From Gammaproteobacteria bacterium (GTDB lineage: Bacteria > Pseudomonadota > Gammaproteobacteria > UBA6429 > Thiohalophilaceae), in assembly GCA_011052165.1 (NCBI GenBank), contig DRJN01000324.1, positions 1-8,452 of the forward strand: DNA of 8,452 nucleotides. The letters run 5' to 3'. The position numbers and the translations under genes are program-made. Below the pieces are notes generated by a model. It had not been told where the DNA came from and made no database searches. It worked only from the letters and a program-made list of their open reading frames with translations. Below are positions 1 through 4,794 of the stretch, piece by piece. How positions within the stretch are numbered: position 1 is the first letter of the stretch; each line of letters opens with the position of its first letter.

Positions 1-56
1 ACACCACACGCGAGGCCGTATTGCAACGCGAGTTGCAGAAGCTGCGTTTCAAGTAG
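1..56 (+). CDS. 3' end of an unidentified protein gene (partial)
   Basis: An open frame with codons from position 3 enters at the left edge and closes with TAG at 54-56. The visible C-terminus is TTREAVLQRELQKLRFK, a charged, amphipathic, probably helical tail. Too little remains to assign a family. The frame is open from the window edge and is followed by a repeat-rich non-coding stretch, which fits a real gene end, but a chance open frame of 18 codons cannot be excluded. Confidence 0.4.
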   Translation, partial: TTREAVLQRELQKLRFK

Positions 57-106
57 CCGCTTTTCAGGAAAATTTGTGAATGATTAATCGTTGCATAAGT
101 ATCTCT

Positions 107-166
107 GGTTCCCCGCTCTGCGTGGGAACGAGAAAGAGAAAATGTATGGGGTCCCATGCGGGAACC
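107..166. repeat. REP-like GTTCCC/GGGAAC palindrome cluster
   Basis: Positions 107-130 form an inverted repeat (GGTTCCCCGC, loop TCT, GCGTGGGAACG). A related imperfect one lies at 150-166 (GGTCCC, loop ATGC, GGGAACC with a one-base bulge). Two variants of one motif in tandem between genes suggest a dispersed REP-type element. From memory, hairpins of the GTTCCCACGC...GCGTGGGAAC kind are common between genes in many gammaproteobacteria. There is no T-run after either hairpin, so a classical terminator is not indicated. Confidence 0.5.
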
Positions 167-201
167 TGAGAACCCGGGAAAGAGCTAAAACCGGGATCAG
201 G
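165..201 (-). terminator. Imperfect hairpin at the 3' end of the M23 gene (possible terminator)
   Basis: Directly after the stop codon of the - strand M23 gene lies an imperfect stem. CCTGA (165-169) pairs with TCAGG (197-201), and CCCGG (173-177) pairs with CCGGG (191-195). No T-run follows in the - direction, so this may be a processing or RNA-stabilising stem and not a rho-independent terminator. Confidence 0.25.
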
Positions 202-1077
202 TTAATAAGGCGAGTGGCGCAATGTCATGCCGGCCTTGGGGGTAATGCCTGAACCAGAGAAGCTGATAATCTGAAACGGAATGGATTCCAACCGCATACC
301 GGCATTTCGTTGCACAGCGAAGTGCAGATGAGGTTTAACGTTTTTCTTATAGCTGGGACCGGAAGCGGCGATAAGCTGTCCTCTCTGTACCCGTTGCCCT
401 TCGTGTACCGCGATAGATCCCTTTTTCAAATACGCATACAGGCCTATGGTGCCGTCCTGGTGCAGGATACGAATTTGCAGGACGGGCACGGATTTTTTGT
501 CGTTATTCAGCCGTGCGCGGGTGATTTCCATGACCCGCCCACTGCGCATGGCAAGAACTTCGGTGCCTTGCGGCATATCGATATCAATCGCGTATCGTGT
601 GGCGGGGGTCTGGTGACTGCGCCTGCCCTCGAAGCCCTGAGAGATGACAAACTGCTGAACTTCACCGAAGGGCAGGCCATAAGGTTTGCCGGTCAACTGG
701 CGGACGCCGGGTTTGCCCAGCACATAACGGGTCGAATAGGTATAGGACCAGGGTTCATGGGCACTGATTTGCATGAGCCGACAAAGATGGATCGTGGTCT
801 TTGCCGGTATGACTTTACGAACAGGTAGCGCCGGCTCGCTTTTCATATTGACGAATTCGCCGGCGCTCAATTCGAATTCGATCGGGCCGTCGTAATTGTT
901 CCGGACATCGAATACGGGTTGACTGTCCGTGCCACGGTTGATCAATGTGACCTGAGATTTTTTTTCTGCGGCGTGGCTGTTTTGTGCGGCCTCGGCATGT
1001 CCCGCCCAACCCAGCAGGCTGCTGAGCGTCAGCAGGACAAACGCCAGCAAAGCGGAAGATCGGTAATAATCGTTCAC
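202..1077 (-). CDS. LytM/M23-domain protein, exported (possibly degenerate peptidase)
   Basis: This 291-residue protein has an N-terminal signal peptide: a hydrophobic stretch at about residues 8-25, with likely cleavage near 30-31 after AEA. An unassigned domain follows, then a C-terminal LytM/M23 fold at about 150-258. M23 enzymes are zinc peptidases that cut peptidoglycan cross-links in the periplasm. Visible motifs are H155 and D165 (RYAIDIDMP), candidate zinc ligands, and HLH at 250-252, giving the third ligand and one catalytic His. The position that normally reads YAHL, which holds the second active-site His (H260 in S. aureus LytM), reads YAYL here, so Y216 replaces it. The protein may therefore be a weak enzyme or a non-catalytic LytM protein like EnvC or NlpD. 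It lies 78 bases downstream of the FliL-like gene on the same strand and is probably co-transcribed. The start is supported by the well-placed signal peptide. Confidence 0.85.
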   Translation of the reverse strand: MNDYYRSSALLAFVLLTLSSLLGWAGHAEAAQNSHAAEKKSQVTLINRGTDSQPVFDVRNNYDGPIEFELSAGEFVNMKSEPALPVRKVIPAKTTIHLCRLMQISAHEPWSYTYSTRYVLGKPGVRQLTGKPYGLPFGEVQQFVISQGFEGRRSHQTPATRYAIDIDMPQGTEVLAMRSGRVMEITRARLNNDKKSVPVLQIRILHQDGTIGLYAYLKKGSIAVHEGQRVQRGQLIAASGPSYKKNVKPHLHFAVQRNAGMRLESIPFQIISFSGSGITPKAGMTLRHSPY

Positions 1078-1155
1078 TGAAAATGATTCGGCCTAGTTTA
1101 TTCAGTGCCATGATAGAGTCTATTCTGCCCGTGGCGCAAGCACGGGCTGGAAAGC

Positions 1156-1554
1156 TTACTGAATAATGAGATCAGTGAAATATACCGCCTTGATGCCGGT
1201 ATTGCCGATATTCTCCTGTAACACTTTCTGGATCGCCGCCAGCGCTTCCTTCATCAGCTTTTGTTTACCGGCTGCCGTTTTCAGCAGGGAAGCTTTCTGT
1301 CCACTGAGAAGCATGACCATGGCATTGCGAATAGCGGGGTCGTGTTCTTTGATATAGGATGCAAATTTGGCCTCTTTAAGTTTGAGCTGCAACTTAATTT
1401 GCATGTGACGGACACGGTTACCGTCGTTGACATTGACAATAAAGGCAGGTTCCAGTGGAACATACAGGGAGCTCTCACCCCCTTCGGCTGAGGCCTGACC
1501 AGTTGCAAAAATCATAAGCCCAATCATAATCAGGGTAAGACGAATCAGTGGCAT
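1156..1554 (-). CDS. FliL-like protein with signal peptide
   Basis: This 132-residue protein is related to FliL, the flagellar basal-body protein that associates with the stator. The match covers the periplasmic domain: YVPLEPAFIVNV at about 31-42, a following MQIKLQLKLK strand at 51-60, and the ending VYFTDLIIQ (124-132), like the FliL C-terminus. The N-terminus (residues 1-23) looks like a cleavable signal peptide with ASA before the cut, whereas classical FliL keeps a membrane anchor. The protein is also shorter than typical FliL (about 150-180 residues). The frame is open further upstream to 1998, but the ATG at 1554 has an AGGAGA Shine-Dalgarno at 1561-1566 and directly precedes the signal peptide, so I chose it. 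No other flagellar gene is visible. The partner is the downstream M23 gene, so a cell-wall role is possible (inference). Confidence 0.8.
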   Translation of the reverse strand: MPLIRLTLIMIGLMIFATGQASAEGGESSLYVPLEPAFIVNVNDGNRVRHMQIKLQLKLKEAKFASYIKEHDPAIRNAMVMLLSGQKASLLKTAAGKQKLMKEALAAIQKVLQENIGNTGIKAVYFTDLIIQ

Positions 1555-1731
1555 AGCTTTTCTCCTGTTCTGCTCTGCAGTAGTATCGGTAGGCAGACAA
1601 CAGGCTTTAGTGCCTTTACAAAATGATTTTCCAGGATTTATCTGAATTGGAAATATCCTATATTTCAGCTGGCAGGGGCCGGAGCCAAGTCTGGCCCCGT
1701 AAGATGCCTTAATAACCAGGAACTGGCACAC
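1555..1731. other. Divergent intergenic region between the fliL-like gene and ogt
   Basis: This must hold the start signals of both divergent genes. A 6-bp inverted repeat GGGGCC (1675-1680) / GGCCCC (1693-1698) lies upstream of ogt and could fold in the ogt leader. For ogt, AGGAA at 1718-1722 sits 9 bases before the ATG. I could not pick a convincing -35/-10 pair on either strand. TATATT at 1659-1664 is the best -10-like hexamer for ogt. Confidence 0.35.
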
Positions 1732-2196
1732 ATGATTTTTGATTCCCCGATTGGCGCGCTGGCGATTTATTTTAACGATTCGGCGGTGTGTGAGCTGAAT
1801 TTTCTTCATCCGCCGGATGATGAACAGCCGGAAGAAACACCGGCGGCGGCCCGCGTTACGGCCCAGCTGCAAGCTTATTTCTCCTCTTCGGTCAGGCCCT
1901 TCAGTTTTCCTGTGCTGCTCAGGGGGACAGATTTTCAACGGCGAGTCTGGCATGCCCTGCAACAGATTCCAGCAGGTGAGGTAAGAACCTACGGTCAACT
2001 GGCGGAGCAGTTACACAGCAGTGCCCGGGCAGTGGGTAATGCCTGTCGCCAGAATCCGGTGCCGCTGGTCGTACCCTGTCATCGGGTGGTGTCGGCCAGG
2101 GGCATCGGCGGGTTTGCAGGCAGGACAGAGGGTGCGGAAATCAGAATAAAACGATGGCTGCTGAAGCATGAAGGGGTCACATTCCCACATGAATAA
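1732..2196 (+). CDS. ogt: Methylated-DNA--protein-cysteine S-methyltransferase (MGMT/Ogt)
   Basis: This suicide DNA-repair protein moves the alkyl group from O6-methylguanine (and O4-methylthymine) onto its own cysteine. It has 154 residues, the usual size of the single-domain Ogt/MGT class without the AdaA part. The N-terminal SPIGAL segment (5-10) opens the small domain. The DNA-binding helix-turn-helix spans about 66-105 and includes DFQRRVWHALQQIPAGEVRT and YGQLA. RAVGNACRQNP (99-109) carries the arginine that replaces the flipped base. PCHRVV (115-120) holds the acceptor cysteine C116. The start has AGGAA 9 bases upstream. The stop overlaps the xerD start by 8 bases, so the two are translationally linked. 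No Ada box is visible. All key residues are present. The choice between the names ogt and mgt is conventional. Confidence 0.93.
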   Translation: MIFDSPIGALAIYFNDSAVCELNFLHPPDDEQPEETPAAARVTAQLQAYFSSSVRPFSFPVLLRGTDFQRRVWHALQQIPAGEVRTYGQLAEQLHSSARAVGNACRQNPVPLVVPCHRVVSARGIGGFAGRTEGAEIRIKRWLLKHEGVTFPHE

Positions 2197-3088
2197 CGCT
2201 GATATTATCATCGATGTGTTTCTAGACACTCTGTGGATGGAACGGGGTCTGAGCGAGAACACGCTTTCGGCTTACCGCCAGGATCTGCATCAGTTCGGAG
2301 ACTGGTTGGGACAGCGGTCGGGGGCGCACAATCTACTGGAGGTTTCAGTGGATGACATCCGCCATTATCTGGATGCACGGCATAAGCGCCGGATCAGCGC
2401 CCGCAGCAATGCCCGGCTGATTTCCAGCCTGCGTAATTTTTATCGCTATCTGTACCGGGAAAAAAGGATCCAGGCTGATCCCATGCTGCTGATCGATTCG
2501 CCCCGGCAGGGACGCAGCCTGCCAAAGTCGCTGAGTGAAGCCGATGTGGAAGCCTTGCTGGCGGCGCCGGATATTACGACGGTGCTGGGTTTGCGGGATC
2601 GCTGTATGCTGGAGGTGCTGTATGCCTGTGGTCTGCGCGCATCCGAGCTGGTAGGACTGGAGTTGGCCGGGGTCAACCTGCGCCAGGAGGTGCTGCGAAT
2701 CGATGGCAAGGGAGGTAAACAGCGGCTGGTGCCGTTGGGGGAGGAAGCCATTGACTGGCTGGAGAAATATCGGGCCGAGGCGCGTCCGGTGCTGCTGGCA
2801 GGGGGGCAATGCGAGGCGCTGTTTGTCAGCCGTCTGGGACGGGGCATGACTCGTCAGGCCTTCTGGCAACTGATTAAACGTTATGCCAGGCCGGCAGGCA
2901 TTGAGAAGCCGCTTTCACCGCATACCCTGCGTCATGCTTTTGCAACACATTTGCTGAATAATGGCGCTGATTTGCGAGTGGTACAGATGCTGCTGGGCCA
3001 CAGTGATCTCTCAACCACCCAGATTTACACGCATGTTGCAAAGGCGCGACTCAAGATCCTCCATGAAGTCCATCACCCCCGCGGTTGA
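2189..3088 (+). CDS. xerD: Tyrosine recombinase XerD
   Basis: XerD acts with XerC at the dif site near the terminus to resolve chromosome dimers, under control of FtsK. With the ATG at 2189 the protein has 299 residues, against 298 in E. coli. It aligns with E. coli XerD throughout, including FLDTLWMERGLSENTLSAYR near the N-terminus and the end HEVHHPRG. The N-terminal SAM-like core-binding domain covers about 1-100 and the catalytic domain about 110-299. The full active site is visible: R150 (GLRASEL), K174 (GKGGK), H245 and R248 (SPHTLRHA), H271 (GHSD) and the nucleophile Y280 (TQIYTHV). The frame is also open from an ATG at 2168, but those seven extra residues are not family-like. AAGGGG at 2170-2175 is a rather distant ribosome site, and coupling with ogt is likely. 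XerD is favoured over XerC by the LPKSLSEADVEALL and GADLRVVQMLLGHSDLSTTQ segments and by the dsbC neighbour. Confidence 0.96.
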   Translation: MNNADIIIDVFLDTLWMERGLSENTLSAYRQDLHQFGDWLGQRSGAHNLLEVSVDDIRHYLDARHKRRISARSNARLISSLRNFYRYLYREKRIQADPMLLIDSPRQGRSLPKSLSEADVEALLAAPDITTVLGLRDRCMLEVLYACGLRASELVGLELAGVNLRQEVLRIDGKGGKQRLVPLGEEAIDWLEKYRAEARPVLLAGGQCEALFVSRLGRGMTRQAFWQLIKRYARPAGIEKPLSPHTLRHAFATHLLNNGADLRVVQMLLGHSDLSTTQIYTHVAKARLKILHEVHHPRG

Positions 3089-3253
3089 ACTCACTCGGAA
3101 ATCACGGGTCTGATATATAATGGCGTGCTTCAAAAACCGTAAAAACGGCAGAGTACCGGACAGGGTTGAAACCGGTATCATCTCTTCGTGTTCCTGAATG
3201 ATATGTTTGGGCCATGTCGGGATTCATATTTTCACTATTTTCAAGGTTAAATT
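3089..3253 (+). promoter_or_regulatory. dsbC promoter/leader region with two small stems
   Basis: TATAAT at 3116-3121 lies inside a TGATATATAAT run beginning at 3111 that also resembles an extended -10. No good -35 is found 16-18 bases upstream. Two stems could form in the leader: CCGT/ACGG (3137-3148, AAAA loop) and TACCGG (3154-3159) with CCGGTA (3172-3177). AAGG at 3243-3246 sits 7 bases before the dsbC ATG. The leader would be about 125 bases, but I do not recognise a riboswitch class in it. Confidence 0.4.
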
Positions 3254-3994
3254 ATGCACTTATCTTCCAAATCTGTTTTTATCATGCTTGTTTCCTCTTT
3301 GTTTACCCTGTCGGCCATGGCGGATAGCAGTCATCTGGAAAAAGTGCGCAGGACTCTTTCGGTACAACTGGGCGTACCCGCTAAAAATATCCAGGATACC
3401 CCGGTGAGCAATCTCTATCTGGTGTCTATCCCACCGCGTCTGTTTTATATCAGCGGTGATGGCAAATATGTGCTCGATGGTGACATGATCGATGTTGCCA
3501 CGAAGACCAATGTTACTGAGGGCTTGCGAGGCAAGGCGCGCATGCAGGCTATTAATAATATGGGCGAGGATGCTATGATTATTTTTAGCCCTAAAAACGG
3601 CAAAGTAAAGCACACCATTACGGTATTTACCGATATTGATTGCCCTTATTGCCAGAAATTGCACCACAATATCGGCAAATACAATGCTCTGGGTATCCGG
3701 GTGCGTTATTTGGCCTATCCTCGCGCAGGCATTCCTTCCAGCTCCTATGACAAGGCGGAGTCGATCTGGTGCGCCAATGATCGTCAAAAAGCCATGACCC
3801 TGGCCTTTGCCGATAATGGGCAGGTCGCGACAAGCAGAAAGTGCAATAATCCGGTCGCCGCCGAGTTCAAGCTGGGCAATATGATTGGCGTGCGAGGGAC
3901 ACCGTCCCTGGTACTGGATAACGGCCAGATGGTGCCGGGTTATGTTCCCCCTAAACGTCTGGCGGCTATTCTGGCTCTGGAATCGCCAAAATAA
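3254..3994 (+). CDS. dsbC: Thiol:disulfide interchange protein DsbC (disulfide isomerase)
   Basis: DsbC is a periplasmic homodimer that reshuffles wrong disulfides and is kept reduced by DsbD. The 246-residue precursor has a signal peptide (1-23, ending AMA) and an N-terminal dimerisation domain at about 25-85 (SNLYLVSIPPRLFYISGDG, then DMIDV). A thioredoxin-like domain follows from about 105. The active site is CPYC at 130-133 inside VFTDIDCPYCQKLH; E. coli DsbC has CGYC. The cis-proline loop is GTPSLVLDNG with P217. A second cysteine pair, C173 and C197, matches the structural disulfide of E. coli DsbC. It follows xerD, as in Pseudomonas, where hom and thrC come next. Here those genes are absent and a non-coding structured region follows. 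AAGG 7 bases upstream and the signal peptide support the start. DsbG is less likely because of the two extra cysteines and the context. Confidence 0.95.
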   Translation: MHLSSKSVFIMLVSSLFTLSAMADSSHLEKVRRTLSVQLGVPAKNIQDTPVSNLYLVSIPPRLFYISGDGKYVLDGDMIDVATKTNVTEGLRGKARMQAINNMGEDAMIIFSPKNGKVKHTITVFTDIDCPYCQKLHHNIGKYNALGIRVRYLAYPRAGIPSSSYDKAESIWCANDRQKAMTLAFADNGQVATSRKCNNPVAAEFKLGNMIGVRGTPSLVLDNGQMVPGYVPPKRLAAILALESPK

Positions 3995-4073
3995 ACGGAG
4001 ACACGTTCCCGTTACCAGCCCAGGTTTCTGTTGCCCGTCAGCACGTTCTCTTTCCTCATTTCACTATGTTTCC

Positions 4074-4129
4074 CTGTTTTTGTCTTTTTGTTTTGTGATG
4101 GTCGTCACAAAACAAAAGGACAAAAACAG
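4074..4129. repeat. 25-bp near-perfect palindrome with 6-base loop
   Basis: The left arm 4074-4098 and right arm 4105-4129 are complementary over all 25 positions except T4085 opposite G4118, which would be a G-U wobble in RNA. The loop is TGGTCG. The left arm is T-rich and the right arm A-rich. No T-run follows on either strand, so it is not a standard terminator, although it could end or protect the dsbC transcript. A smaller 6-bp hairpin (TCAGGG/CCCTGA, 4133-4148) lies just after it. The arms extend far beyond the embedded protein-binding motif. Mobile-element ends, a cruciform or a double-stranded RNA stem are other possibilities. Confidence 0.8.
4094..4109. promoter_or_regulatory. Perfect CRP/Vfr-type site TGTGA-N6-TCACA
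   Basis: TGTGATGGTCGTCACA matches both half-sites of the E. coli CRP and Pseudomonas Vfr consensus exactly, with the right 6-base spacing. It forms the core of the larger palindrome at 4074-4129. It lies between dsbC and the GGA-rich RNA candidate. If the weak -10-like TTAAAT at 4150-4155 were used, its centre would lie near -60, a common position for class I activation (inference). It may instead be a by-product of the palindrome. Confidence 0.45.
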
Positions 4130-4199
4130 AATTCAGGGTATTCCCTGATTTAAATCTTTAAGTATTTTGTGCAATCTCTTTATCCATGTTCAAAGACAG

Positions 4200-4434
4200 T
4201 TGACCTGATGGATCGGGCGTGAGGCCTTTGATTATGGATAGGCACAGGGAAAAGTGAAGGAGGGCCGGAGGCCGGGCAAGGATGCATGGACGAATTCGCA
4301 GAGCAGGATGCTGCTAAGAAGCCGATAGATTTCGATCGACAGGTTTCTCAAAATCGGGCGCTGCACCGACATTCAGGCAGGATAGCCTGCAAGGTACTCA
4401 AACAGGCGACCCTCTTTTGGGCCGCCTTTTTTTT
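4200..4434 (+). ncRNA. Candidate CsrB/RsmZ-type regulatory RNA (sequesters CsrA/RsmA)
   Basis: RNAs of this kind carry many GGA motifs in hairpin loops and bind the translational regulator CsrA/RsmA, relieving its targets. Between about 4200 and 4400 the + strand has nine GGA triplets (first bases 4210, 4236, 4248, 4259, 4267, 4280, 4288, 4306, 4380) and no TCC, a strong strand bias. Several sit in small stems: GGCC-GGA-GGCC (4263-4273), GCA-AGGA-TGC (4276-4285), AGCA-GGA-TGCT (4302-4312) and CAGGC-AGGATA-GCCTG (4374-4389). The segment ends in a + strand rho-independent terminator. In Pseudomonas rsmZ lies beside fdxA, between it and rpoS, and here the candidate ends 17 bases from the convergent fdxA. 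The 5' end is uncertain. TTGACC at 4200-4205 resembles a -35 but lacks a well-spaced -10. I found no TGTAAG/CTTACA GacA box. It could also be a dsbC 3' UTR. Confidence 0.55.
4404..4434 (+). terminator. Rho-independent terminator of the GGA-rich RNA
   Basis: The stem pairs GGCG (4405-4408) with CGCC (4423-4426) and CCC (4410-4412) with GGG (4419-4421), with one A/C mismatch and loop TCTTTT. Eight T residues (4427-4434) follow directly. On the opposite strand the same hairpin is followed by TGTTTGAG, so it works mainly for + strand transcription. It therefore marks the end of a transcript arriving from 4434 leftwards, not of fdxA. Confidence 0.85.
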
Positions 4435-4450
4435 GCGGGCGGATTTCTGC

Positions 4451-4774
4451 TCAGCGCTCCAGATATTTCAGTTTATCTTCAACGCCGTCCCATTTTTCCG
4501 CATCCTCGGGAGCCGGTTTCATTTCGCTGATGACGGGCCATTCTTGAGCCAGCTCGGCATTGAGCTCGATGAAGTCGGTCATGTTATCGGGCACATCGTC
4601 ATCGGCAAAAATGGCTTCAGCCGGACATTCCGGCTCACATAGGGCGCAGTCGATGCATTCATCCGGATTGATGACCAGAAAATTAGGTCCTTCATAAAAA
4701 CAGTCCACCGGGCAAACATCGACGCAGTCGGTATATTTACATTTGATGCAATTGTCGGTTACTACATAAGCCAT
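4451..4774 (-). CDS. fdxA: 7Fe ferredoxin FdxA ([3Fe-4S][4Fe-4S])
   Basis: This small cytoplasmic electron carrier has 107 residues and matches Azotobacter vinelandii ferredoxin I almost position by position (from VVTDNCIKCKYTDC to the LER end). Counting the initiator Met, C9, C17 and C50 should hold the 3Fe-4S cluster. C21, C40, C43 and C46 should hold the 4Fe-4S cluster. C12 and C25 are the extra cysteines also seen in that family. The acidic C-terminal tail after about residue 57 is typical of the Azotobacter type. In A. vinelandii ferredoxin I is linked to oxidative-stress control of ferredoxin-NADP reductase; the partner here is not visible. The start lies 20 bases after the mutS stop on the same strand, with GGGA about 8 bases upstream, so the pair is probably one operon. 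The mutS-fdxA neighbourhood is also found in Pseudomonas. Confidence 0.97.
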   Translation of the reverse strand: MAYVVTDNCIKCKYTDCVDVCPVDCFYEGPNFLVINPDECIDCALCEPECPAEAIFADDDVPDNMTDFIELNAELAQEWPVISEMKPAPEDAEKWDGVEDKLKYLER

Positions 4775-4794
4775 GACAGATTCCCGTAAAAAAA

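Noticed and set aside
310..828. 172-codon + strand frame opposite the M23 gene
   Set aside because: Antisense shadow of a gene with clear domain motifs; no family-like residues.
1673..1745. Sigma-54-like TGGCAC/TGGCTC sequences near the ogt start
   Set aside because: Spacing to the GC element is off by one base on the - strand, and there is no TTGC at the right distance on the + strand.
1555..1998. Upstream extension of the FliL-like frame to 1998
   Set aside because: It would overlap ogt on the opposite strand, lacks family similarity, and the internal ATG at 1554 has a good ribosome site and signal peptide.
3111..3253. Known riboswitch (c-di-GMP or TPP class) in the dsbC leader
   Set aside because: The conserved core sequences of those classes are not present.
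4133..4148. Short hairpin TCAGGG-TATT-CCCTGA as a terminator for dsbC
   Set aside because: Only 6 bp and no T-run on either side.
4286..4642. A 118-codon + strand open frame starting MDEFAEQDAAKK, with a Shine-Dalgarno-like AAGGAGG at 4256-4262
   Set aside because: It runs through a strong + strand terminator and then antisense through most of fdxA. The AAGGAGG is 20 or more bases from the ATG and is better read as one of the GGA motifs of the RNA.
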